Assembly: GCA_023078555.1 (NCBI GenBank)
Contig: CM041197.1
Location: 4,857,810 to 4,921,809, forward strand
From: Ulva prolifera
Lineage: Eukaryota > Chlorophyta > Ulvophyceae > Ulvales > Ulvaceae
DNA: 64,000 nt
Reading direction: 5' to 3'
Shown: piece after piece, positions 1-10,048 of the stretch
Layout: each line of letters begins with the position of its first letter
Position numbering within the stretch: the stretch's first letter is position 1
Notes under the pieces: generated by a model
Database searches by the model: none
Told to the model about the DNA's origin: nothing
The model's input: only the letters and a program-made list of their open reading frames with translations
Position numbers and translations under genes: made by a program

Positions 1-3000
1 AATCCGGGCGAGTACGGAGAAGCGGAGGGGGGGCTGTATGGGGCCGTTGACGAGGAAGATTACACCGAAGTACCAATCGACGGAGACTTTGAGATTGTGC
101 CAGACCCGATCGGCGACGTGCCGGCGTTCGCCGCGGTCACGACGGCGGAGGAGCTTCAAAAGGCGCTGCGGGCAGGCACAAACCACATCCTGATCACGGC
201 ACACCTCGACGCGACCGAAGTGACCCCGGAGCGGGACCTGAAGATGCGGGAGGCGCTGAACAACGCCGTTGGGCGCGTCCAGAACACCACGCTGTCCATC
301 GCCGTGCGCCCCCCCCCCCCTTGTCGTCTGACTTCAGCACGAGTGGCATGGCCAAGTGGTATCGCTGCATCGGTGTGTGCTTCTGAGCCGTGACAGGGAT
401 ATCATCGATGGCATGAAAGGCGCACAATGACTTCGTTTGAGGCGTCCTTTGGGTGCCGGGACAACAAAGGATGCCAGGGCTTCATCGGCCATCCATCATT
501 GTATTTGTGAAGGGTTTCTTTGCGCAATGCAGGTTTTCGCCCCGTGTTCCGTGTCGCTGGCACTAAGCATGCAATGCTCCCGGGCCTTGCCACCACAAAC
601 CTGCATGGCAAATTGGCAAAGCACCTGCCGATCCGCCTGTACCAGGAGAACAGTGCAATGTGGTCGACGTGACCGTACGCATTTAATTTTGAAGCACTGC
701 CTGGCGGCACGGCACATGGGGGTGGCGGCCACCACCACTGTGTGCCTATAGCCATCGCCTGTCTGTCCCAGGGTGCATCAGTTGCCATCATGATCAAAGA
801 TCCGAGATCAAATGCCATCTGCATCCGTTGGGTCTGGCCAGTCACTGTGGCGGACAGGTACACATTGATCGCACTAGTTTTTTGTTTTGTTTTCTACACA
901 CGCAGAGCGCTGGCACTCATAAGTCCATCATGTGGCACCATAGCAATGACCCTTCAAGCATGCAGGGGTGGTGCGACGAGCTACCCCCCGATTCATTCAA
1001 TCTCACGGAGCCGGTGCCGCCCGGGGCTTGCGCGATCCTGGTGCGGGAGGACTTCCTGGACACCCCCCTCGGCACCAACTGCCTGCTCCTCGACTCCCTC
1101 TACGTTGCCGTGGACACCACCATCCGCAGGCGTAGGCAGCCCGGGAGCTCGGTGCTCGTGCTACATGTGCGTATCGCAGGTCCTCAACCGGCGCCACCTC
1201 AACCACAATGCCCCCGCCATGTAATGCAACAACATGAATGTGACTGATGAAGTACAGAACTGCTCCGCTGCCAGGCCGTTGCTTGTGTAGATGAAAGTAG
1301 TCACGATTTGTTTCTCAGCATGTATCAACGTATGTGCTACATGCGTCTTGATCCGGTGGCCATGCCCCACTCTCTGATTGAGCTAGAATTGTTGTGCGTC
1401 TCGGCTCACAAGTGCATGTAGAGCGTAACAATTACTCGCCTTAATGTGCTGTCGGGCTAAGAGGAGCTGTACTCACAGAGTTGGGCCTCAAGGAGACGCC
1501 CTGCTGGTATACTGCCAGTGCGTTCTTGTAGTATAATGTGAGTGTTGATGCGCAGCTGTGCTCACTGCAGCGAGCATTCATTCCGCTCCTAACACGGACA
1601 AGTCAGCGTGGATCAGGAAATGTTTGCATCTGCGGAAGTGAGCCCCTGCATGTTGCTGGGTCCTGCATAAAACAATCCCATCATCTCCGAGTCGTATCCG
1701 GCTGTGCTGCGCAGCCGTGTTGGGTCACTTTGCAGCATTTTCAGGTCTGCCGCCCAGAAATTAGACCTGAATATCCGGAATTGATACACATGATCGGGCC
1801 CGACGACCCAACACTGCTGCGCAGGTGGACGGCTTGATGTGGATCACCAACTGCGTCTTCCAGGGCGGCACTGGCAATGGCCGTGCCATCGACACCAACA
1901 CCATCAACGGCGGCGTCCCCGAGCTCTACATCAAAGGTGCGGAATTCACCCCACATGGCCATGTACGCTAGCGCTGTTGCTACTCTTGACGTCTTCTGAT
2001 TTGCCTTCACCTGGTCATGGAGTCTATCTGGATGAATGTCTGGCCCAGCCAGACCTTCGGTCTGGACAGTTTCTCCAGTCCATGTCCATGAACTCGAGAA
2101 CACCCTGGTGACCCAAGTCGGTTGGGCATCGTGCCGAACCAGCTTGAATTTGTCCTCGAATCGAATCGAGCCTGGCTACAGCTCAAGCTGGCGTCCATGA
2201 GGCTGTTGCAATGATAAATGCAGCCAAACCCCCAGGCAGGCAGCTGCCTGGGTGACCCATTGTGAACGCTTCGGCATGTTCTATGCCCTCGTGTTTGAAG
2301 TGTCATCACAGTCTGAGGGCGGTTTCCAGGTGGTTTACCCCTTCGGCGTATGTGGTACTGTTGACTCGGAGTTGTTAATGTCCGATAGGATACGGCTCAG
2401 CAAATTTAGATTTCCTTCCACTTTACTTTACAGTGCCATACCAGTGCAGACACGACGTTCACCACCTTCAGGCGCACGCTCGGCCCCGGCATCCGGGCCC
2501 TGCCGGGTTCCCGGGTGTGGCTGGACGGCGTCACCTTCCGGGACATCGCGCAGCCGCGGCTGCCGAGCTCGAGGCGCCTCGACCCGGCACGCGTGCCCGT
2601 AGCCAGCGCCGTGGCGGCCTCTGAGGACGTCTTCCTTGTCATCGTGGTGCGGCCTGCTCCGCTGGGCTACTTTCAAGTCATGACACTGTCATAGCATGCT
2701 GACCTCCATGTGGCCACCTCGTGTCTCAGAGGGTGTCTCTGTCGTCCATGGCTCATCTGAACTTCAGACGGAGGCTTTCAGATGGAGTTAGCACCCAAGG
2801 CCGGAGCCATGTTGAAGTGCTGCTTTAGTGGTGATTTCCGTAGCGGCACGTTGACTGAGTTCTACTAGACAGGCCGCAGTTTGCGTGACCGCATTGCAAC
2901 AGCATGGCCCTGCTACGCCCACCATGTACACCGTGGAGGGATGCAGCATGCTGGGTTGTGCGCTTCAGTTAGCCCGGCCGGTGTGCGTGCCCGCATGCGC

Positions 3001-4154
3001 GCTGCTGCTGCCGGCACAAGCCGCATGCGGCACCGTGTTGCGCACTTATAGGATATATCACCATATGCATCGATATCCCCCCTGATTGTTCACAGGCCGA
3101 TGTTCTGCCACTGGAGTCCTTGGTGGTCGACACGGCTCCACAGTGAATTCACAGCATCCACTGCAGCCAATGCGTACACACTGTGAATACACACTGTGAG
3201 TACACACTCTGAGTGCACACTGCGAGTGCACACTGCGAGTGCACACTGTGAGTGCACACACTTGCCAGAGCCCCACGAAAGACTGTGGTGGGACCCCTGG
3301 GTTATGGTACGACTTGATATTGTCCAGTGCATGTGCAGAACGTGACGATCGAGGGCAACGAGGTGCTGGGGGAGCCTGCGGGCGTGCGCGCCATCGGCAT
3401 CGACCCGAACGGCACCGCGGTCTTTGCCCTCCCCCGTATCGAGGTCTGGCAGTGGCCACAGGGCACGGCGGCGCTCTCCCGGCCGGAAATCGATCAGGCG
3501 TCGTTCCTCGTCAGCAAGGTTGCGCGTCCTCAGGTCGAGATGATCTTGGAGGTAACCATCCGCTCGCAGCTCGAGGCATCTGCTTGCTTGCGTGTTACAA
3601 TTACAAAGTCGCAGAGGCCGGTGGCACAGCCGGGGAACGCGCAAGCGCACCAACGCCACCAGACATCGTCTGCTCGTTTGTGTGATGGACTGTGGCTCCC
3701 ACACATCCGCTACAGATCCTGTCGTATGCATGTTGAACTGTGGTGCCTTCAAGTTGCCTTGGTGCCCATCTCGAAGCACCAGGGAACTGCACAGCCGCAT
3801 CTGCCTCTACTCTATGCCAGTGTTGGGTCGCTTTACACCACTCTTAGGGCTGCCACCCTAAAAACAGACCTGGATATTCGGAATTGCTATATGTGATCGG
3901 GCCTGATGACCCAACACTGCTCTATGCGGCTGCAGACTCCCCTGCGTCTGGTGCATATATCGTGCTGTGCATGCTCTGAGCTGGATTGAGTCCCACATGC
4001 TCTGTGCGGTGTGGGCGCGCCATGCATGTATGTTGCTTCGTAATGCATGCTGTGAGTGCTGGGTGATGTGCATGACGCGTGCTGGGGTGTGCAGGTGCAG
4101 CGGGAGATCGTCCAGGATGGGCTGATGCGGATTGCGCAGGATGCCGAGCCGTAG
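1..4154 (+). CDS. Array gene A: beta-helix-like secreted protein, 5' partial
   Basis: Visible exons are <1-303, 966-1166, 1825-1936, 2450-2646, 3339-3551 and 4095-4154, 362 codons including TAG. Frame is read from base 1. All junctions are GT/AG, with donors GTGCG(C/T/G) and GTAACC and acceptors ending GCAG. Intron phases are 0,0,1,0,0, identical to genes B and C. The protein has an acidic Tyr/Asp-rich segment, a core with [10 protein letters not shown] and NTTLSIA, a Cys exon (GWCDELPP), an exon with [10 protein letters not shown] and GRAID, then VTFRDI and VTIEGNEV, and a short tail (VQREIV). Short hydrophobic/Asn/Gly strand repeats suggest a parallel beta-helix (pectin-lyase-like) fold; this is inference and no catalytic motif is visible. 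The first exon with the signal peptide would lie left of the window. A MITE ends exactly at exon 1825-1936. Confidence 0.75.
1715..1816. mobile_element. hAT-type MITE, copy 1, inserted at a splice acceptor
   Basis: This is a 102-bp element with ends CCGTGTTGGGTC and GACCCAACACTG, near-perfect terminal inverted repeats. It is flanked by a perfect 8-bp direct repeat CTGCGCAG (1707-1714 and 1817-1824), the target-site length of hAT transposons. No coding capacity. The right repeat is the 3' splice site of exon 1825-1936 of gene A. Length and sequence match the copy at 3818-3919. Confidence 0.85.
3178..3253. repeat. Short tandem repeat in intron of gene A
   Basis: About seven copies of a degenerate 11-bp unit resembling CACACTGTGAG/GTGCACACTGCG lie in the intron before exon 3339-3551. 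The tract is imperfect and I see no other function for it. Confidence 0.7.
3818..3919. mobile_element. hAT-type MITE, copy 2
   Basis: A 102-bp element with perfect 12-bp terminal inverted repeats, CAGTGTTGGGTC and GACCCAACACTG. Perfect 8-bp target duplications CTCTATGC lie at 3810-3817 and 3920-3927. It sits in the last intron of gene A. The CAGTG terminus and the 8-bp duplication fit the hAT superfamily. Non-coding, so it needs a transposase supplied elsewhere. Confidence 0.9.
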
Positions 4155-5177
4155 ACGACAGGCTGGGTTTGAGCAGCATGTGTGCAGAGTCTGTGCAGCA
4201 TGGCACCGGCCTATGTCAGTTTTGCTGCAGAAGGTCTGGAGCCTTGAGGCGTGGACTGGTCAACGTGCCAGGCGCAGCAGCAGTAGCCCCAGAAATGGCG
4301 CAGCAGCAGTAGCCCCAGAAATGACAACAACATATACTCCTTTGATTCCACGGGTGTGCCCGGATGCTCCTCGATACTTCTGATAAGGGCAGTGACTGTT
4401 TTAATTGCTGAGAACATGGACAGACGTAGTGTCGCTTAGATGAAGAACCGAGAGACGTGTGGTGCCTACACGTGTCCTCGCGGGACGCAATTCGGACTAT
4501 TGTGTAGCTAGAACGAGGTGAGTCTGTACCTCATCAGAGATAGCAGTGCCGTTCGATTGATGCTTGGATTAGCTTTGAAAGCGAGCACAAACAGTGCACG
4601 TGTAACGCGTGACTGCAGTCAACGTTGTCACTGGGTGCCACGGTTCAAGCCTCACTACCGTTAATATAAGGGTAGCCTCTTTACCTCGATTGCCTGCTAA
4701 CCAATGCGTGTTTGCTGCGGCTGGGTGGCCAGCGCAGCCGCATGAGCAGCTAGAACGTTTAACGCACACTGTGCCACTGTGGTCTATCTAGTTGGTGGCA
4801 CTATTGGTGTCTTGCAATACCACAATCGCCAGCCAAGTAATCCCATATGTGAAAGCGTACTGCTGCGGTGGCCATGCAGCTGACAAGGGCGCAGAGTTTG
4901 AACTGTGGGAGTTGTGATTCCGCCTCTCAGTGGCCCTACCATACTGGAAACATCGGTATCCAGACAGCGCTGTCTGGGTGTGCCAGGATGGCAGGCTACT
5001 AGTCGCTTGGTCCGGTCTGGTCCTGCCCGAGGCTGAGATATATACAGTGGCGTGCATGTAGTGGCGTGCTTGTCCGAGATTGCAGTCACGAGGAGTCCTA
5101 AGCCACAGCACGGCATTGCCGTCAAGCGCCACTTCTGATAACACCGCCTGTCTAGATGTGATTCATTCACATCATTG
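4155..5177. other. Intergenic DNA after gene A
   Basis: No open frame here looks like an exon. The stretch at 4260-4400 carries a duplicated AGCAGTAGCCCCAGAAATG motif. It resembles the stretch after gene B at 21300-21430 (both contain AACATATACTCCTTTGA), so this DNA belongs to the duplicated unit. Confidence 0.5.
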
Positions 5178-5192
5178 CAATCGTGAGTGTGT

Positions 5193-6277
5193 TACAAGGA
5201 CAAAGGCAACAAGGCGGGCAGCACCGCGAAAGAAGCAAGCAGACGAAGCAAACACCCAGACACCCACGCACGCAACACCCACCACGCCCAGAAAACCCAA
5301 CACGAGCGCGGCAAACGACACAGACCAGCAGACCGCCAAGCACACACCCACACACCCACACACCCACGCACAGACCCCACGGCCCACTCACAACAACAGA
5401 ACCCCCAACGCCGCAACGCCTGCAGCTGCAAGAAAGGGCCGCGCCCAACACGCCGCTGCCCGAGGCCGCCCATCCCGGCCGCCCAATTGCCGGGGGCCGC
5501 CCAAGCCCCAAACCCCAACCCACCCCCAGCGCCACGCCAGCCCGGCAAACCGCCGTGCAGCCCCGCCAGCCCACGCCGGACCGTGCCCAGGACGATGCAG
5601 TGCCCAAGCCGCCGCCGCAGTCCCAGCACATGCCAACGAAGGCATCCCGCACGCCCAGCGGACCCGGCCCAGCTGGAGTCAGCGGCCATCGGTGGGTGGC
5701 GTCAAGCGGGCAGGGCCCACGAGGGGCAGGCAGGATGGCCTGTAAGCGGCGAGAGGTCATCAGACGGGACTGTGAGCCCCGCCAAAACTGCCTTGCCCGC
5801 GTGACGTGCCATCAGCGGAGCTGCGGCGCGCACCTGGCGCGCCACTGCACGACAGAGCGTCGTCGAGAGATCGCGTATTGCGTTCTCTAGGAATCGCCGC
5901 CAAGACGCCGCGCCAGACCCTGTAGCCACATCAGCAAGCCTGTTGAGGAATGCAAAGGCGGCCGGGCAAACCGGTCCGTACGTCTGATGCGACAGCGGGA
6001 CCAGCGTGAACGCGCCCGCGCCGGCCCGGCCATACTTTTCGCGTTTGCGCCGGTCGGCGGCCTCTGCCGAGGCACCGTCGTGGAGCGCCGCGGCGCTGAC
6101 GTTCGAGGAAGCCAGCGGGTGGGTGACGCACACGTCGCCGATGACCGGCGCGCCCGGGAAGAACGCCAGGATGTCACCCCGCTGTGCGGGTCTGCGGGAC
6201 CGGGGCACAGCCGTCGACGGGGCAGCCGGTGCCTGGACAGACTGCTGTGGCGCTCGCGGCACCGCCTGCACTGCCGT
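5193..6277 (-). mobile_element. 5'-truncated LINE (family 1), minus strand, with target duplication
   Basis: The fragment is about 1085 bp and is flanked by a perfect 15-bp repeat CAATCGTGAGTGTGT (5178-5192 and 6278-6292). On the minus strand it begins inside the C-terminal part of a retrotransposon polyprotein, about 190 codons, with motifs such as GDVCVTHPLAS, REKYGRAGAG and TYGPVCPAAFAFLNRLADVA. These resemble the C-terminal end of other algal non-LTR ORFs. Stop at 5702-5704. A GTGTGGGT-rich 3' UTR follows, ending CTTTGTCCTTGTAAC with no poly(A). Long plus-strand frames here are shadows. Confidence 0.8.
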
Positions 6278-6292
6278 CAATCGTGAGTGTGT

Positions 6293-8129
6293 ATGCACGT
6301 TTGCACAGCCATAGGTATTAGATTGTTGACAGATGCAGATATGATGCCATCAGTGGGCTGGTTCGGACCTAATCATAAAGCATCATTGGTGGCATGTGCT
6401 GTGACAGGGTTTGTGCTACCACAGGTGCAAGGGAATGCTCCGGGCCGGTCCTCTGCAGCATGCATATGGCGGCAAGGGTTGCGGTATGATGCGGGCCTGG
6501 AGGCTCCGATCCTGCCGGACTGGGTTAACCCGAATTCGGTTGCAGTGTGGCCGTGTGTATGTGGCTGTTGCTCCGGCTAAGAATCTTCGGTGGCATTTGT
6601 CTTCGCCCTCTCCTGTAATCTGCAGCTTCGCGGTGCGCACATCATATGACGCATGCGGTGGGACGCCGCTGGCGGTCGCAGCGAGGTGTCGGGTGTCGAA
6701 TTGCATGCAAACCATGTTGGACTGTGAGGACGTGCTCGCGCAAGCTTCCATCTGCAACTGTACAGAGCTGGCTGGCAGATGATCACATTTGCAGCGCTTG
6801 AACCAAGACCTCCAGAGGAACTCTTGATAGACATGCTCGGCTGTGATGATGCTTGGATCAAACATTCCGGATTCCGGAAGCGGTCTGGGCCAATTGGTCA
6901 CGCCACGATGGTGTATCTCGGAGATACTGGCGTTTCATTTCGATTCATATGCTGTGTTGACACCGTGACGCCGCGGGATGTCCGCGCGATGTCCGAGCTC
7001 CTCCGGACATTCATCATTTGCTCTGCGTCATCTGTCGCAACACGGCCACTGGCATGCACGCATGTGCTACAAGGACAGTGGCGATGAGGCGGGTAGCATG
7101 CACAGCAGGAACAGCACACAACTTTTTACAAAAGAGACTTGTTGAACCCAAAACTTAGCAACCTCCATTGGACACCAACCTCCATGGGACACCAGTGTTA
7201 CACCACCCACTCCACTGGCAGGCATGCGTTCGAATTTCACGGTATACACGCTTCGTAAGGTCTGTCATTGGCTTGATTGTTCAAGCTTCGTCATGTCCTA
7301 ACTGTGCTCTGCGGCACCGGTAACCGAAACCTCGATTTTGTTTGCTGCATTCCATCCTTGCTTCCCCGAGGTCACCGCTTCAGCGATCCTCCATGCCCAG
7401 CTGGCGTCGCAACCCTCGCTTGGCGGGCCAAGCCAACGGACATTACACAATTTCGAATACATCATTGCTTAATGCCTGTGGGAGTTCCGTTGGCATTCTA
7501 CGCGTCAGATGCACATCTTTTTACGGCACTTGCAAGGCGCGCGAATCCGATAGCGTCCTGCGACTCACCAGCATTTCCAGATTGACTTCATCTCACAAAT
7601 TCTATGACCTTTGGGCAGGTGAGAGGCTGTCGTTCATCGCCTTGTGTGCATCGTTGAGCCTCGGTCCGAGACTGACACACCCGAGCAGGCTGGAAGAAGA
7701 CAGGTCGCCTTCGGGGTGCGCAAGCCTGATCTGATCTCTTCAAGATGTTTTTGCTGTTGAACGTGTCGATCACGTCAGATCCGTGCCCGCGGTAACGTGG
7801 CATTCCACAATGTTCGCGACGGGTCGGCAGTGCCAACATCTCCCAGGACATGGCAGTCTGGGTATCATTTGATGCCACACATCATGTCCATATGACGCCA
7901 CGAACCAGCGCACCCCCCGCATGGCGCCCCCAAACCCCCCAATGGCTACGCATTGTAAATGGTACCACCTGAACACCGTCAGGGGCTCTAGAGAACTTTT
8001 AGAAAGCTGTTCAGCGCTGCATTGCTTCAGCAGGCGAGCTCGTTATGAAAATTTTCTGTGTCCGCTGCATGCACCGGCCACCTGCTGACTGCTCTGTACA
8101 TGTTGGGCAACCAGAGTGCAACACACAGC
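6293..8129. other. Intergenic DNA duplicated with the region after gene B
   Basis: No convincing exon. The segment at about 6700-6860 is a diverged copy of 23490-23650 (shared GCATGCAAA, GGACTGT and CGCGCAAG blocks and an AAGCG...TTG tract). At 7068-7105 a degraded LINE family 1 tail can be seen (TACAAGGACA then GAGGCGGGTAGCA). Confidence 0.5.
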
Positions 8130-8410
8130 TGTGTGACAAGGATAAAGGTGGCAAGGTGGGCAGCACCGCGAAAGAAGCAGGCAGCCCACGCAGACACCCA
8201 GACACCCACGTTCGCAACACCCATCACGCGCAGAAAAGCCATCACGCTCTCAGCAAACGGCACAGATCCGCAGACCGCCAAGGACATACCCACACACCCA
8301 CACACGCACACACACGCACACACAAACCCAACGGCCCACACAGAACCACACAGCATCCAACACCTCAACGCCTGTCGCCGTACGGCAGGGCCGCGCCCAA
8401 CACACTGCTG
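8130..8410 (-). mobile_element. LINE family 1, 3' UTR fragment
   Basis: This matches the 3' UTR of the elements at 5193-6277 and 58758-59842: the terminal ACAAGGATAAAGG block, the AAAGAAGCAGGCAGC stretch, and the CA-rich tract at 8289-8330. It is truncated before any coding sequence. Possible target repeats resembling AACACACWGCTGTGT flank it, with a mismatch. Confidence 0.7.
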
Positions 8411-8669
8411 TGTCTACAAACACAAGCCCATGCATGTCCGACCGATATGGGGCTAGCTTGCATTTGGGGTAGACTCTGCCAAAGATCAATGCATGTGACT
8501 GTGTCAGTGTGCCCAGCTGCAGGCCCAGCTGCACATCTGCGGCCCTTTAGTGGCAGCCGTGGCCGGCACCAGGGAGGGTTGAAGCTGAGAGTTGCGCCCT
8601 GCGTGCTCGCAAAACAAGTGCTGTTGCAATTAACGTGAAGCTCCTCATGATGCTCCTCATGCCACATGA

Positions 8670-8942
8670 TGCAGATGGGCCTTGGTTGCTCTGACATAGG
8701 TCCTCCTGTGAACGTGCCCATACTGACATCTGCACAATGCACACTGTACACGGCTTTGGTGAATCCAGCAGCCATCCAGATGAATTCATGCATGGTGGCT
8801 TAGGTGCACGAGTCTAGTCGCGAATTCATCATAGCTGTCTGCAGCGTTCATGCTGATCAACCTCAAGCAACTCCATAGGTCAGCTTCACCCTGCTGCAGA
8901 ACACAAACCTGCCACTGTCTGCAGACGGCTTGAAAAACGCCC
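8670..8942. repeat. Diverged duplicate of 25060-25310
   Basis: Two blocks (8670-8815 and 8840-8942) align with 25050-25205 and 25220-25310. A plus-strand frame stays similar between the copies, e.g. PPVNVPILTSAQCTLY against PPVNVHMLTSAQCTLF, but the minus frame is similar too. It may be an old exon or simply part of the duplicated unit. The identity is unknown. Confidence 0.5.
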
Positions 8943-8995
8943 ATCATCTGTCACATCAGATATGTCATTTGGTTCGGAAGAGGTTCTTTTGCTGT

Positions 8996-9020
8996 GTTAC
9001 AAGGACAAAGGCAGCAAGGC
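8996..9020 (-). mobile_element. 25-bp LINE family 1 insertion
   Basis: Only the terminal 25 nt of LINE family 1 (on minus, ending CTTTGTCCTTGTAAC) is present. It is bracketed by a perfect 14-bp duplication GGTTCTTTTGCTGT at 8982-8995 and 9021-9034. The duplication shows this is a genuine, extremely truncated retrotransposition event. Confidence 0.85.
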
Positions 9021-9489
9021 GGTTCTTTTGCTGTATTTATCTATGCCCGTGCACTCTTCCTCACCTCACCTATCACATAAATGACATCTGCAGTGACTTA
9101 CGAATGGTTCCCAGGCCTAGGTATGAACCAGAACTGCGATCATATGATGCTCATATGTTTATTTCCAGAAAGTAAAGCACCGCCGCGGACATTGGATGGA
9201 GACAACATCATTTCCAGACATCCATGTCCTGGCCAAAATCCTATGGCTTTTCTATGTATGTCAGCACGCCCCGCCCATTACCTGATGCCTTGACCCACGT
9301 ATAATCGCTCTTTGCAGTGCTGGTGCTAACAATCAGCCACAAATCCTGTGGTGAAATCTTTGCAGCTGGAAACCGGTTTAGGCCTAGGTGGTACTATAGT
9401 ATACCTCCTGAAAAGTCGTGATCCAGCTCCGCATACGACTAGGGTTCGCGGACATTCTGCACTGCTGGCAGTAGGAGAAGCGCTCTGTG

Positions 9490-9916
<427 letters not shown>

Positions 9917-9945
9917 GCTCCCCCTCGCGTTCCTCTCCCGCCTTG

Positions 9946-9994
9946 ATGCTCTGTCCGGTGCTGCCCGCCTGACTACCTTTGTCCTTGTAACCCT
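9946..9994 (+). mobile_element. LINE family 1 3' tail
   Basis: This stretch ends GCTGCCCGCCTGACTACC then TTTGTCCTTGTAAC, the 3' terminus of LINE family 1 in plus orientation. It is about 50 bp long and lies 55 bp upstream of the gene B start codon. Confidence 0.6.
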
Positions 9995-10048
9995 CTGTCC
10001 GGTGCATGTGCAGGCAACTGATTCCGAATTGTGGCAGCAGCAGCATCA

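Noticed and set aside
5080..5890. Several 197-235 codon frames on both strands
   Set aside because: They are shadows of the LINE 3' UTR and C-terminal coding end.
9946..9994. Promoter element just upstream of gene B
   Set aside because: The conserved block is the LINE 3' terminus seen elsewhere, not a promoter motif.
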